From assembly GCF_000003815.2 (NCBI RefSeq), contig NC_049979.1:25893978-25957977 (forward strand): 64,000 bases of DNA. Direction: 5' to 3'. The notes beneath the pieces were generated by a model, which saw nothing but the letters and a program-made list of their open reading frames with translations, did not search any database and had not been told where the DNA came from. The position numbers and the translations under genes are program-made. Within the stretch, counting starts at the first letter, position 1, and every line of letters begins with the position of its first letter. This document shows, piece by piece, positions 15,601 through 27,600 of this stretch. The DNA is from Branchiostoma floridae (lineage: Eukaryota > Chordata > Leptocardii > Amphioxiformes > Branchiostomatidae).

Positions 15601-18600
15601 GGTACTTACCACTTACGGATCCCAAAAGATTGCCCATGTTTGGCACGATGACAGCACGTCATATTTGCACATACGGCGGGTTGTGCCCTTAGCTTAAGAC
15701 TCTGCCACCCTTTGCTTGTTGAATTTGCACTGAGTCATTAACATATAATACACGTGTGCTGTATGTTTGAGTGTTTCTATTCTATCTGTCCTACGTGTGT
15801 ACAAATGTACATGTCCCCCTCCGTCTTTACTGTAGCCACCACTAGAGCCCAGACCAGAAGCCAGTCTAGATAGAAGAGACATATCAGCTAAACTCAATGA
15901 GGTACATGGTATCCTCCTATCATGATACATTGATTTAAAACCAACTTTTTCCCTGTCATTCTTTTATTGTTATTGACGTTCCCTTTCCAGCCACTTGTCA
16001 TCATTTTTACCAGTTAGTTTATGACTACATAAAGATTTTGTTTTAATCTCATGACGTCTTTTGTACTATTCTGGTATTGTTACTGGACAGTTGTTTGGAC
16101 AACAGGTACAAACTTATAAGTCTTTTTCTTATTACTTATTTCTTAAAGTCTTGCAGATGTCTGTGCTTAACTTAAGGGTGTAAAATTTCACTTGGTTAAG
16201 ACAAGCGCATCTTTTTCGAAGGCAAAATTGCATGTTTTATTTCCATTTGTTATTGACTGTCTTATATTCAATGAGTGTCATTGAGTTAAACATATAACAC
16301 TCAATACATATCTCAGCAGTTCGATTTGTTGCTTCCATCATAATTTTTTATTTTCACATTATCTTTCTTGAAATGTTAATCAATTAATCTGTGCTTTGAT
16401 TTAATTTGATTCCTTTTAACTGAGTTGATTTCATTTGATACGCTTCCTCTGATCCTTTCTGTCCGTGGATGATCCCAACTTTTGCGAATATCCTGCTTCT
16501 GTTGCGCACACGATACAGAAACGACACCCGTGCACTGCCATTGAAAACCGCGAACCTCGCTATACCTCCACACTCTACATGCAGGTACATTGTACACACT
16601 GCTATCCACCCACCACTACTCTACATTTCACATGAACAGATATTATTGTAATACGTATTTGTGCTCTTTACACATTTAACTTTCTGTTTTGCAAACAAGG
16701 AATGCTTTGTTTTCTTTATTCTAACAAAAGCTTGTGCCAAAAATAATTTCTAATTGGATGTGTAGCATGCTCTGTTAGAATTAACATACATGTATCTTAC
16801 CCTCTACTATCATGCTACCATTTAAGTTGAAAGTAATCAAGTTCAAGTTGAATCATTAACGGCAGTGTAAAAATTAAAGATCGAAGTTTTCGATACAATA
16901 CAATTATTATTATACCAATTTCTGAAGTTAACTGTCTGATTCTGTAATGAGTTTGAATATCCTGTAATGTCTTCCTGCATGCTGCTTGGATTTATGTGAT
17001 TAGCCATTCAGCCATCCTGGCCGCAACAGTGACAGAAAGGACATGCATGTCAGATTTGCCCCCGATCTTGAGGTAAAAAGAAGAAGAAGATACTTTGCTC
17101 TATTGTGGACAAGTCCCATCTAACGCTGGTTCACCTTTATCCGAGGGTGACTTATATTCGTTGTTTCTAAAAAAAAGCGTATTTAGGGATATGAAGTCGA
17201 CGGATGGTGGTTTCAAATCGGAACATTTTGAAAATATTGCAAATTTGAAACAACAGTCCACAGACGTAATACTCCTAAATGTGCTGTTTTTAAAGATTAA
17301 ACGAATAAAGGTCCCCCACGGATAAAGGTGAACTAGCGTTATATTGATTAAAACTTTTCTGATGGATGCAATAATTTTCCTCTTTAAACTGCATGTTGTT
17401 ATAAGAATCTAAAAGAAAATCTTGTGTTTTCTGCTGCTTTGGATGGAAGCAGACACCAACACATCCAGACAAGAAATATAACCTGAGTGGTGAACCCACC
17501 AACCTTGAAGCACCCATAACCATAGTAGTGTCTGAGAAAGAGGGAGATGCTATTGTTGTGTCTCCAGACAAGGTGCCTTAAGACATGTCATCTACACTTA
17601 ACTTGACTAGTTCTCACTATTCTCTTTCCTTGTCTTCTGTACTACATTATGATTAATGATGTGAATGTCATAAACATAAACATGGGTCTACACATTGTTT
17701 GATAACCTTCACTTTCTGTGATAACTAGACTAGTCTAACTTGCACACCATCTTACATATTATACATGTTCCATGAGTCACGTTTTTGTCTTCCCCTCATA
17801 CCATGCACACCAAGTCCTCTTGGTACAAAGGATATTATATGAAGGTACCGTTCAGTTTTCTGTACTGTTAAAGTAGCACTTCTGTTGCATATTATTTTCT
17901 ACTCAAAGTAAACTTGTTAACTTAGCACATTGAAGCTAAGTCTCTAGGAACCGAGTGTGATTCTGTATTTATGGATTTAGGCAGCAGGGAAATAGTTAGA
18001 AAATAGAAAATAGTACATAATTTTGTAGCACTATTAGAAATAGCTCATAAGAAACAATCCCAAGGTGTACTGTTGACATCTCTCTACTGTTAGTTTCTTG
18101 GTCTGTGTGATGGTTCTAATATTTTCATGTTGCAATTCAGACTGAGTGTTTTTCTATCTATGTGTCGTTCACCCAATCCATGCCTGTTCCTCACAATTCA
18201 TGTTGTCTTGCTTACATGCTTGGACGCAGATCTCGAACCCCATGGATCAAAACGTATGGAGACAAAACCGACACTTCCTTCTCTTGTGTTTGTGCAGTTG
18301 TGTCTATCAAGTAACGCTAGTTCACATTTATCCGTGGGGTGACCTTTATCAGTTACCTTAAAAAAAACAGTACATTTAGGAAATCAATATGAATTCTGCA
18401 GACAGGGGTTTCAAATTTGCAATATTTTCAAAATATTCCAATTTGAAACTACCGTCCATTGACTTCATATTCCTAAATATGTTTTTTCTCACAAACAACG
18501 AATATAGGTTACCCTCGGATAAAGGTGAACCAGTGTTAACATGTATGTTTTAATGTCTTCCTATATGTGAATTCAGACTACACTTTTTTGTCTTGTCTTC

Positions 18601-21600
18601 TTCAAAGTGCAGTTTGTGTTGCTCTGCGATGTTGGTTATGGCTAACAGTTTCAGACTAACCCCGTTCAATGTCGTAACAAACACACAGATTTCTGGAATG
18701 AAGGGTCGGGGAGGTGAAGACGACGACAGGGATAGAGACAGGGATGGCCTGCAGCGGTCTGGAGATGGTGCCTCACAGGTTGCCAATCCAATATCCATAT
18801 CCAGTAGATGTAGCCCCAGGCACCTTGCCTTCTATCCCAGCACACAACACTTCAGAATCTGTAGTATGAATGGATTTCTTCAGTGTTACAGACTTGACTT
18901 TCCAATCAAATCATCGACAAAGTCTGTCCTCTTTCTTGTTTATTGTTTGTTGATATTTTCAGGCTCCTGGGTAGCCCGATTCAGTTTTGACAAACTGATT
19001 TTTATCGGGGCCCAGGTACACATACAAGGAAATATCTAGCAAAGCAAAGCATTTTTATACACTTCTGTAGTATAAATGACTTGCAGCGTTAACGCTAGTT
19101 CACCTTTATTCGCGGGGTAACCTTTATCCGTTGTATTTAACACCAGGGTATTTCGGGATATCAAGTCAACTGATGGTGGTCTCAAACTGCATTATATTGA
19201 CAAACAATGCAATTTGAAACCACTGTTCATCTACGTGATATGCCCAAATATCCTGGTTTAGGTACAACGCATATAGGTTACCCCGCGAATAAAGGTGAAC
19301 TAGCGTTACAGACTTTACTCTTCAATCAAATCAAACTGTCCTCTTTGATTCTTGCAAAGCAAAATAATTTTATATGATATATTTGTTCCCTTTTCACTGT
19401 ATGATCTGATCTGATGAATATAAGAACTTGAATGAGAGCTGTATGTCCTTACCTAAATGTCTTGTGATAAATGTATCAGTAGGGTTATAGTATTGACTGT
19501 ACTTCCCATGTAACACCATAATGGTTGTGTTATCCTAGAGGGGTGGTGGAGATGGCTATGGACCAGGACAAGTTGTTGGAGGCCGGGATGGGTATAACGG
19601 AGGCGTTGGTGGTCAAATCAATATTCACGAGGTGGATGTGATTCTCAATATTTTCTAACAGTTAAACTTCTCTTAACATCTATCCTTGTTAATTTGCTGG
19701 TCCCGTTGGACATAATTACCATTAAATAATACCGTAATATAAGAAAATTCAAATGATTGTTTTCAATCATAATGTTAACACACTGACCTGATCTACAGAA
19801 GTTTGTGTTTGTTTTTTCAAATAATAATATTTTCAATGGACATCACTGTTTCTTTTTAATTTAAGTAACAACTTTTATTTTCTGTATCTTGTTATACCAA
19901 CTTGTCTTTGTGCTGTAAAAATTGCATGTTCTGGAAACAACTCTCTCTCAACATTTATACCAGGTCCTTCACATATTCCTCTTAGTCTCTCTTTTCATAT
20001 TACTATGTTTTAATGTTTCTGTCTGAGCCTTTTGCCAGTAGTTCACTCATGAGGCTTATATCTGATTAGAGCATCTTTAAGTGAAAAGAGTACTCTTGCT
20101 CAGGTTTGGGTTGCGTAGAGTTGTAGAATCTCATCTATTTGATCAAGGTTGTAATCTGGGACAGCTTGCTTTTCTTCCCCTGAATCATTTGAGCATACTT
20201 GAATTCAAAAAGGGCAATGCTTCTACCACTTTGCTTTCTCTTTATCTTGCAAAAGATGCCTCACATGTACTTTGGTACATTGAGTGCAACTTAGGATTTG
20301 CTATAGTTGATTTTTTCCTATATTGTCTTTTTCTCAATACATGTAGTTTATATATTGTAACTTTCTGCCAGCATAATTGTCATGGTACATGCACCTTTGA
20401 CTACGTTTATGCATGTAACGTTACGTTTTGTTGTGTGTTATTGTTTTTGTTCACCTTTCTTTGTTTTTACAGGTGTCCCTGTCCTGTTTTGATGTTTGGT
20501 AACATTTCTCTTGTCCTGATCTGCGTCCTGCACCTTTATCTCCTTAACTCTAATATTGCGTGCAAAAGGCCATAGCTTGCTGCTGGAAGAGTTGCAACAC
20601 TAACAACTGTGATATATTTTGCAGTACTGACGTTCCATTTGCAGGTTCTCTTTCATGCTTGGGTTCACCTATGAGCTGCAACTTGACACTCAGCTTAAAA
20701 TACTTTGCCACAAGCATAGAGTACAGCCTATTAAGCTGTTGCCTCCTGTCTTTGCACTGATTTTAAACAACAGTACAATCATGCTAACATTACAAAGTTT
20801 TAACCATAGCTTTCCTGAAGTAGTGAGCATTATATTTCTGCCCTACATGGTTAGCTGGTTAGCTGCCCTTACATAGCTGACCCCTTTTTTCCTCTACTGA
20901 AGTCTTCCGCTTGACAAGTGTATTCTGCTTGCAGCTGTAGTCATGCATATAGCCTAATATACTTCTTTCCCCAGCGATTATGCTTTTTGGTGCAACAGGG
21001 GCTGCAAAGGGAGACTAACACTGTTCTGAAAGGGCCGGGATGTTACCACAAAACAGGCATGGGTCATTTTTGCTGGCAACCTGCCCTGTCTCATTTCTGG
21101 GGAATAATGTCATGACAGTGCAAACCTGATTGGACCTTGCATCTCCTGATATATTGAAATATGTTCTTGTTTTATTTACGCCAACTTTCCTTCTTGCAGC
21201 ACAATTGGAAACAACAAGAATCAAAAAGAAATCAAAATTGTTTTTGCTTCACGATCATTGAATTTTCAGTCATACTGAATTCTCAATGCACTGGCCATGA
21301 TGGTCTTCCCCATGATCTATGGCTGGGGACAGGTAGGCTAACTTCTTGACCCTAACTCCTGTTTTGTCCCTACCACACAGACCATTGTGATCAATGAGTA
21401 TGAGCAAAACGTGTATCAACAGGGAAAAGGTGGCGGCTACGGAACCGGGTCCTGGAAAACTAGACCAGAGGAGATTGAACGAGCACACAGGTATGAATGT
21501 CTTTGGGTTTTTAGTTGTTTGGCCACAAATCTACATGAATAAGTCTTATGTGTATAATATTATATTCAGTTCTTTGATTGGGCCAATGAAAATGTTATGA

Positions 21601-24600
21601 TAACCTCAAAGTAAAAACTATTACCTGTTACGTAGTACCTGTAATATCTAATATACATAGTATATTCTGTGATAAGTATGTACTATGGACTAGTATAGAA
21701 ACACTGTAAGCTTTTGCATTCACTATATATATATTCAAGTCTTCTAAAATTTCAGCATTGCAATTTTTTCATCATTCATGTTCACAGTGATGTTTGTTAC
21801 CTGGACTGTAACCTTCACTTAAAAGTGAATGCCATGTCGTGCCCTTTCCCCCAAACCTCTATATTACCAACCCACAATTATCATGAAAAGAGAAGAAAAA
21901 AGTGGAAAATATGTCACTGATAGTTTTGAATTTGATTTTATTCAAACTGCAGCAAGGACAATACAATTGTGGACACCAGGCAGCTGTTTTAACACAAACT
22001 ATCACAGTGATGATAATACGGTCGCCTGATCATAATCTCCTTTCCTTGGCACAGGTGGAAGCAGTTCTTTGAGAAGAAGGAGGCTATGTTGCAAGAGTGT
22101 ACCCAGATTGATGACACCTTGGATGGGGAAGAGCAGCTGGAGATCACTCCACCCAATGTCAAGTCAAGGGATCATTTGTTTGAGGTACGTGTAGTCGGTA
22201 TTACCCACCTTGTAGAAAATGGTACAATTGGTAGTGCTTAAGCCCCGTTTACAAATCCAGAATTTAGCTCGGCCGAGTTGTCAGCGAGCTCTCAATTACG
22301 AGGAGGCATGACTCTGATGCCTACGAACAAATGGCAGAGTTTCTTCGTCGGCATCAGGNNNNNNNNNNNNNNNNNNNNNNNNNNNNNNNNNNNNNNNNNN
22401 NNNNNNNNNNNNNNNNNNNNNNNNNNNNNNNNNNNNNNNNNNNNNNNNNNNNNNNNNNNNNNNNNNNNNNNNNNNNNNNNNNNNNNNNNNNNNNNNNNNN
22501 NNNNNNNNNNNNNNNNNNNNNNNNNNNNNNNNNNNNNNNNNNNNNNNNNNNNNNNNNNNNNNNNNNNNNNNNNNNNNNNNNNNNNNNNNNNNNNNNNNNN
22601 NNNNNNNNNNNNNNNNNNNNNNNNNNNNNNNNNNNNNNNNNNNNNNNNNNNNNNNNNNNNNNNNNNNNNNNNNNNNNNNNNNNNNNNNNNNNNNNNNNNN
22701 NNNNNNNNNNNNNNNNNNNNNNNNNNNNNNNNNNNNNNNNNNNNNNNNNNNNNNNNNNNNNNNNNNNNNNNNNNNNNNNNNNNNNNNNNNNNNNNNNNNN
22801 NNNNNNNNNNNNNNNNNNNNNNNNNNNNNNNNNNNNNNNNNNNNNNNNNNNNNNNNNNNNNNNNNNNNNNNNNNNNNNNNNNNNNNNNNNNNNNNNNNNN
22901 NNNNNNNNNNNNNNNNNNNNNNNNNNNNNNNNNNNNNNNNNNNNNNNNNNNNNNNNNNNNNNNNNNNNNNNNNNNNNNNNNNNNNNNNNNNNNNNNNNNN
23001 NNNNNNNNNNNNNNNNNNNNNNNNNNNNNNNNNNNNNNNNNNNNNNNNNNNNNNNNNNNNNNNNNNNNNNNNNNNNNNNNNNNNNNNNNNNNNNNNNNNN
23101 NNNNNNNNNNNNTTTCCCCATCGCCCCCCTGAGGAGGAGAGCTCGCTGACAACTCGGCCGAGCTAAATTCTGGATTTGTAAATGGGGCTTTATGACTTGT
23201 AAGAGTGGGGTTCAAGGGACACCAGCTGATCAGTCTAACTGGACTCTGTACCTATTAGCCTAGCAGTTATTGCATTGGGTTAGTGAGCTGGTGGTCATAG
23301 GGTTGAATCCCGGGAGCCAGGGGACTGTACTTACATGGCCAGTGTACTGATTCACTGGTTCCTATGCTGGCCATGTGAATAATGGCATTTTTTTAGGCAC
23401 CACAAAACGTACCACACAGGGATATTGAACTCCAAGGACGACTCTTAAAAAAGAAAATATGGTAAGGGTAAGGGTGATAGTGGGCTTCAAGCGCCACCAA
23501 CTGAGCAGTCTAGCAGGTCCAAACCTTTCAGTGTTAGTGCGTTGGGTTCGTGAGCTGGTGGGCCCGGGTTTTAATCCCAAAAGCCAAAAAAACTTTCTCC
23601 ACACAGTATGTGGTGGTTGGCTGGTTCCAAAGTAATATGTCACATGTTTTGCTTAAGAGTATATCACAAGCCTTTCGACACTTCACACTCTGAACGTATT
23701 TGATAGACTATGGTGATAAAGAAGATAGATAGATGAAATTTAATGTTTACTGTGTGCCCCCTCTAGCGTCTAGATCGTGAGTTGAAGCAGAACAGAGGCG
23801 AGACCCCAGATCTGAAGGACATGGGCAGTTGGCTGGAGAGGGAAATGCCTCATAAGAAAGACGACATCGTGGGAGACATTGCCTTTGTTGAGAAGGCGCA
23901 AGATGAAACTGAGGTAGGTGGTATCAACTGTGACTTTCTGTAAAGCCATGTTAATTCAATTTCATGGATGACACCCTCATACGGCAAAGAATCGCTTTAA
24001 GATACAGTAGAATCCAGTTAATTGCACAACGGATTAACACAAACTTCTGTTAACTGCACGGAATCCCCAAATCCCAAACCAGTGCGGTCCAGCTAGATAA
24101 CTTCGCATTATTGCACCAGCCTGATAATTGCACGAAATTCACTGGCAAGTAGGCTGTGCAATTAAGCGGCTTCTACTGTATACAAATAATCATGTAAATG
24201 GTCAGAAAGGTTGAATTGGAGATTCTTTATTTTTGTTCTTTCACATCTTCTTTGACTTTGGAAGTGACTTTGGCATTCTATAACTGTTTACAATGAGTAT
24301 AGTATCCATCTGTAATACATGTTAATTGCTCTTTTTGCGGCTACATTGTACTTTGTATGATTTGTAGCATGGTCAAGAAAGTTTCTTTGGAAATGGCCCA
24401 ACATTGATGCATGTGCGCATTGATGTCATCCATGTAATCAAAGCAATTCAATTGGCCTTATGTCGTAAAGAGGATTAGTGATTGTTTTCAATGTTTAACC
24501 TGTTTGCACTTGATGACAATGAAAACATCTTCTTCTGGCAGGATCACTTGCGAAGAGCAAGAGAGGAGCACGAGAACCTCCTGACAAGGGTCAACGACTT

Positions 24601-27600
24601 CTATGAGTGCAAGGAGAGGACCCACAAGTGCATCGACAGGGCAGAGCTGGTGCTGAGGAGCAGGATCTGCCAGAGGCCTGCAGACATCGCCAGTCAGCTA
24701 GACAAGCATGAGGTCAGCTCTACATTTTTTTTTCATTCACAGGCCTAGGGTTGCTCAAAGCAATTAATGCCATTTAACCACTTCTATAAGAACTAAGTGT
24801 AGCCAGTGCAATGGCCTAGTGGGTAGAGTGTTTGCCTTGCATTCGGAAGGTCGTGAGTTCGATCCCGGCCGAGTCATACCAAAGACTTTAAAAAATGGTA
24901 CATGCTACTTTCTCTGCTTAGCACTCAGCATTCGGGAAAGAGTATGGAAGTTGAACACACACCACTACCAGTGGACTAGCCCCCTGCTGTAGTGCTGAGT
25001 GTGTTGTGTGTGGCCCAGGGCTAATGAAACAGAGATGGGTACCGCCCTATGTGCCATCTTGGCACGGGAAGGGTTTAACTTTTTTAATAAGAACTAAGTT
25101 GACAGGTGTTGGAAATGATTATGTAAGGAGATAGCGATGAACATCAGTTTTGAAGGCTTGAAGATTGTATACAGGGGGGAAACAGTTATCATTGAGTCAG
25201 AGAGAGTTCTATAGTTTTGAAGTCTGGGGAAAGAAGCTGTTGCTGTATAGAAGTGTTTTGAGACTCAGGTATAATGATGTGAGCTAGAGGAAAATCTTCT
25301 AATGTTATGTTAATTAGGATATCAAGTCTTATTCTATACACCTATTTTGTACTTTGTGTAACAGTCGTTGCCATACATTGTACCATGTACAAATGTCGAG
25401 CAATAAAGTTCATCCTATGATAGTACACTGCAAGGCACTGCTGCATTTGCTACGGATGTGGATGAACGTTTGTGTGCTATATTTCCCAATATTGCAGAAT
25501 GCAGAGGGAGAGCTTTCCAACAACATGCCGAAGCTGGACCTGATGAGTAAGAGAGGGACTGAACTGGTGCAGGATCTCAGGTCGTCCAACCTGTGGAAGA
25601 CAACCGAGATTCGTAAAGAGATGGACCACACCTCACACAGGTGGATCGAGGTAAGGCTGAACATTTTAACCATACTGTATTCTCATAAGGATATTTCAGT
25701 TTTCTTTTGCACAACCAGTTAAGTCTCAGTTAAGTTTGCTTACATGTACATTTCAATGTCTATCAGACATCTTCTTCAGAGCTTCTGACTGATCGAGTGC
25801 TGCTTCTCATCATATAGCTAATGTAGGTGGCACTTTTGCGACAAGAAACACGTGCCACCAACATTTGCTACACATGGCTGCAAGAGGTAGCACTCCAGTC
25901 AGAAACTCTGAGGAAGATGTCTGATAAACATTGAAGCGTAAGCAGGCCAGAAATATTGGCTGTGCAAAAGAAGACTTCTATATCCTATGTTCTACCAACC
26001 TGAATAATTTTTTTCGGATGTACTCGACAAGATTTTGAACCAAAATTTAATTTATGATATTCAGGTGAGTGAGCAACTGCATGACAACAAGGATGTGCTG
26101 CGGAACATGGAGAACATCTGGGATGAGATGTACAACATCAACAGTGACTTTGAGGACTGGTTCAATGGCCCAGTGGAGGACCTTCGCAAAAAGCTGTACA
26201 GCATCAGCGATGCCAGCGAAGTGCCCGACATGCAGAGGAGGCTAGATCTGTTCCAGGTGGGTTAGATGCTCATTTAATAATAATAATATCTGGTGTATTT
26301 TGCCAGCCAGTAGGTACCCAATGTGTTGAGCAATGAGGCTGTTTAACGTGGTCGAGGCACCTCCTCGAGCACGGGACCCCCGTTTTACGTCCCTCCCGGA
26401 AGACGATTTCGTGGAAAGCTTCGTGAAGCTACAGCAATCCGGACATCCTTGGTTGGTCCCCAATCCAAGAACTGTCCGGACCGCGCGTTGCTTAACTTCC
26501 GAGATTGAGGTATCGGGTGTACCAACGCGCCACGCGGCCGTAGCTAAACACCAAACCAATTTGATTATTTTCAAGTACTAGTAACTAAGTTCTTTCACGA
26601 TTTCACCATCATGACAGAGGTTAAGATATACAGTAATAGCAGCCCTGTGAGAGAATATCTGTACAGCTTATTCCTTTTCCTGCATTGCATCATCGTTTTG
26701 ATCGACAATTAGGCAAATCTTGAACAAACAGGACATAGTAACAGTCTTTTCCGGAAGTGGGACTTCTGTTTTTAACTTTTTAGTTGCAAGTTTGACTGTA
26801 ACTGTATCTGAGCCATCACTTTTGGGTTTAGACCAATTTTCTACCTAACACTTTCAGTGGGGAACAATACATCTTTCTCCATTATTTCACTCACTCACTC
26901 ACTCACTCACTCACTCACTCACTCACTCACTCACTCACTCACTCAGTCCTAGTTCATTTTATTTATCCATGTCCACATTACAATTTGTCCATTTTATTTG
27001 TCAATGTCCACATTACAATTCCAAAAGAAGAAACCTTTTCCTTGAAATCAACAAAACTTTCTGAAGCCTCTCACACCTTACTGACCAACGAAAAACCATC
27101 TTCGTCCAACCCCTTTATCTATGACAATGTTGGTCAATTCATCTCCCACTGCGTACAGAAAAGAAGTCAAACCAATGATATAGCTCAAGTAGAAGTAGAT
27201 TTAAAATAATAAATTTCCCTTTTAATTGTTATTTCTGTTTTTATGTAAGCCCAGGATTGGTCAATGAAGGTTAGACATCCAGGTAATAAGATATGCCAAA
27301 AAGCAGTTACTGGATATGATTTGTATAGAAGACCAGTTTCTTCCAGATCACTTTAGTATCACTGACAAAAACTAGTGGATGCTAGTTGAAAGTCTGACCA
27401 TTTCCAAAATCGGTTGCTTGAGTAACTGCTTTTTGGCACAAGCCCAGGATAGCCTGAAAAGCAGGTGTAGTCTGATCTGAGTTGTACATTCCTGGTAAAA
27501 TAAATAAAGTGAAACTGAATTGATCTGTAATTCTTATTTTCCTTCTTTGTATAAATACCCAATATTTTCACTCTATTTGACAGGATGAGATAATTGACCG

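Noticed and set aside
16091-16105. 15-nt microexon (LFGQQ) between acag and CAG/gtacaa
   Set aside because: Phase fits the mini-exon series, but the acceptor is weak and 15 nt is too short to support by eye.
18962-19017. Exon-like segment between ttttcag and CAG/gtacac
   Set aside because: The phase-0 frame has an immediate stop; only another phase is open, inconsistent with neighbours.
22278-23215. Four open frames of 255-307 codons
   Set aside because: Nearly all of their length is assembly-gap N.
26430-26543. Possible functional 5S rRNA gene
   Set aside because: Many substitutions, no terminator T-run at the 5S end, and fusion to a repeat body shared with another locus.
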